A stretch of 16,239 bases of DNA. Origin: DATIXD01 sp035518875. GTDB lineage: Bacteria > Pseudomonadota > Gammaproteobacteria > Methylococcales > Methylococcaceae. Numbering within the stretch: position 1 is the stretch's first letter; every line of letters begins with the position of its first letter. The notes beneath the pieces are model-generated. The model saw only the letters and a list, made by a program, of their open reading frames with translations. It did no database searches and had not been told where the DNA came from. The position numbers were made by a program, and so were the translations under genes. This document shows, piece by piece, positions 15,455 to 16,239 of the stretch. The DNA lies in contig DATIXD010000293.1 of NCBI GenBank assembly GCA_035518875.1, positions 1 through 16,239 on the forward strand, read 5' to 3'.

Positions 15455-15915
15455 GTTTTGCGCGACCGAGAAAGTACCTTGTATGGGGTGCTGAATCGGG
15501 AGGACTGCGACTGCGCCGCCTGCATCGGGTGGTGGCGCTGCGGGCGAAGCGGAGTGTGGCAGGGGCGAACACCGCGAAAGCCTTCGTGTTGGACGATTCG
15601 ATCAAGACGCGGTATGGCACAAGACGATGCCGGGGGTGTCCAGTCACTTCGACCCTCTATCGGACCTGAATCCGTGGGCACTGGGACACGATTTCAGGGC
15701 AGCGGTACGAGGCCAAAGTTCGGGATGTGGCACCGAACTTGGCAGGCGAGCCCAAGGCCCCGGCCCAATGGCGCCAGGTGCGGCTGCTACTCGTGCGCGG
15801 GGTCGCCGAAGCGAAAAAGCCCCAGCCCGGCCAGAATGATTACGCGCTATTTCTGACCACCAAATGGAGTCTCACACCGAAGCGCATACTGGAATGACAT
15901 GCCTTGAGCTTTGAC
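15455..15915 (+). pseudogene. Decayed IS4-group transposase remnant with several frameshifts
   Basis: Transposase-like segments follow one another in changing + frames. R-D-R-E-S-T-L-Y-G-V-L-N-R-E-D-C-D comes first (about 15464-15514). T-A-K-A-F-V-L-D-D-S-I-K-T-R-Y-G follows in another frame (about 15570-15617, with the likely first catalytic Asp pair), then K-T-M-P-G-V-S-S-H-F-D in a third (about 15621-15653). The last part returns to the second frame with Q-R-Y-E-A-K-V-R-D-V and N-D-Y-A-L-F-L-T-T, ending I-L-E-stop (15895-15897). Beyond the stop, H-A-L-S-F stands where the family has Y-A-L-R-W, the beginning of the YREK motif. The centre is deleted (the region between S-H-F-D and the final strand block is far too short). 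The copy is dead. I see no terminal inverted repeats. Assignment to the IS4 group rests on recalled motif patterns. Confidence 0.7.
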
Positions 15916-16118
15916 CCCCGAACCCTTCGCCTCCGGGCCACCTGATTCCAGGGCTCGCGGGAAAAATAACGGCGGCAATGAAACCCGAAACTTCAGGTAC
16001 TCGCCATCCGCTGTCATCGATGGCCTGGTTCGGAAACCACTTGGCTTGCCATCATCGATGCTGACAGCAATCATTGGCCGGTGGGGCCTCCGGGCTGTAG
16101 GGCGATCAAGGCGTGGAA

Positions 16119-16239
16119 TCATTTGTCGGGCATGAAACCCAGGGAAACCAGCCTTGGCGTCCAGATAGCCGCGCTTTCGGCCTCCGTCCGCGGGTCGCGG
16201 ATTTCAACAGGCCTGCCCATGCACAGCCGTTGAAAAACA
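16119..16239 (-). CDS. Possible C-terminal fragment of an unknown protein (cut by window edge)
   Basis: On the minus strand a frame enters from the right edge and stops with TGA at 16121-16119, giving 39 residues that include MGRPVEIRDPRTEAESAAIW and end L-V-S-L-G-F-M-P-D-K. The composition is protein-like, but the fragment is too short to recognise and no domain is visible. It could be the end of a real gene or chance. The 200 bases between it and the transposase remnant show no gene. Confidence 0.2.
   Translation of the reverse strand, partial: VFQRLCMGRPVEIRDPRTEAESAAIWTPRLVSLGFMPDK

Noticed and set aside
15088..15681. Minus-strand open frame of 197 residues
   Set aside because: It lies antisense to the small membrane protein and the transposase remnant. 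Its Gln/His-rich sequence has no recognisable family and looks like the shadow of GC-rich coding DNA.
15425..15856. Open + frame of 143 residues after the small membrane protein
   Set aside because: Only its first part (about 15464-15514) resembles transposase. The rest is an out-of-frame reading of the decayed transposase, so it is not an intact gene.
15847..16122. Minus-strand 91-residue open frame beside the transposase remnant
   Set aside because: It overlaps the end of the dead transposase and has no ribosome site or domain, so it is probably a chance frame.

Overview
The window looks like a chromosomal segment of a GC-rich proteobacterium, most likely a gammaproteobacterium. The grounds are codon use, outer-membrane TolC-type exporters and lipoprotein lipoboxes; a methanotroph-like relative is only a guess. 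Its core is two complete heavy-metal-efflux RND tripartite systems placed in tandem on the + strand.

Layout. At the left edge (1-214, minus) lies the 5' part of a small exported protein, divergent from everything else. A gene-free stretch (215-902) with a candidate sigma-54-type promoter follows. Operon 1 (903-6480) has the order adaptor lipoprotein - RND pump - outer-membrane factor (B-A-C), with a 4-bp ATGA overlap between the last two genes. It ends in a 21-bp perfect inverted repeat followed by a T-run (6483-6554). A short control region with dyads (about 6584-6666) then leads into operon 2 (6750-12600). Operon 2 has the order outer-membrane factor - adaptor lipoprotein - RND pump - PII-like protein (C-B-A-PII), with stop/start overlaps at 8039-8042 and 9196-9199.

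How they work together. Each set should form an RND trimer in the inner membrane, a periplasmic adaptor and an outer-membrane channel that expel divalent metal ions (Co/Zn/Cd/Ni type). The two pumps carry different TM4 signatures at aligned positions 393-407 (DGA/VEN versus DSA/VEA), so they probably differ in substrate. The last gene of operon 2 belongs to the divergent PII branch known to sit beside metal transporters and may modulate or sense for the pump. No metal-responsive regulator gene is present in the window.

Right of the operons the genes are accessory. There is a small STAS-like (DUF4325-type) protein on the minus strand behind a sigma-54-type promoter match and a dyad. Next comes an alpha/beta-hydrolase-like lipoprotein whose nucleophile elbow reads G-F-D-L-G, with a low-complexity acidic and Gly/Arg-rich C-terminal insert. 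A small three-helix membrane protein follows, also behind a sigma-54-type match. A badly decayed IS4-group transposase comes after it, and the right margin (15916-16239) has no convincing gene beyond a possible fragment of a minus-strand reading frame.
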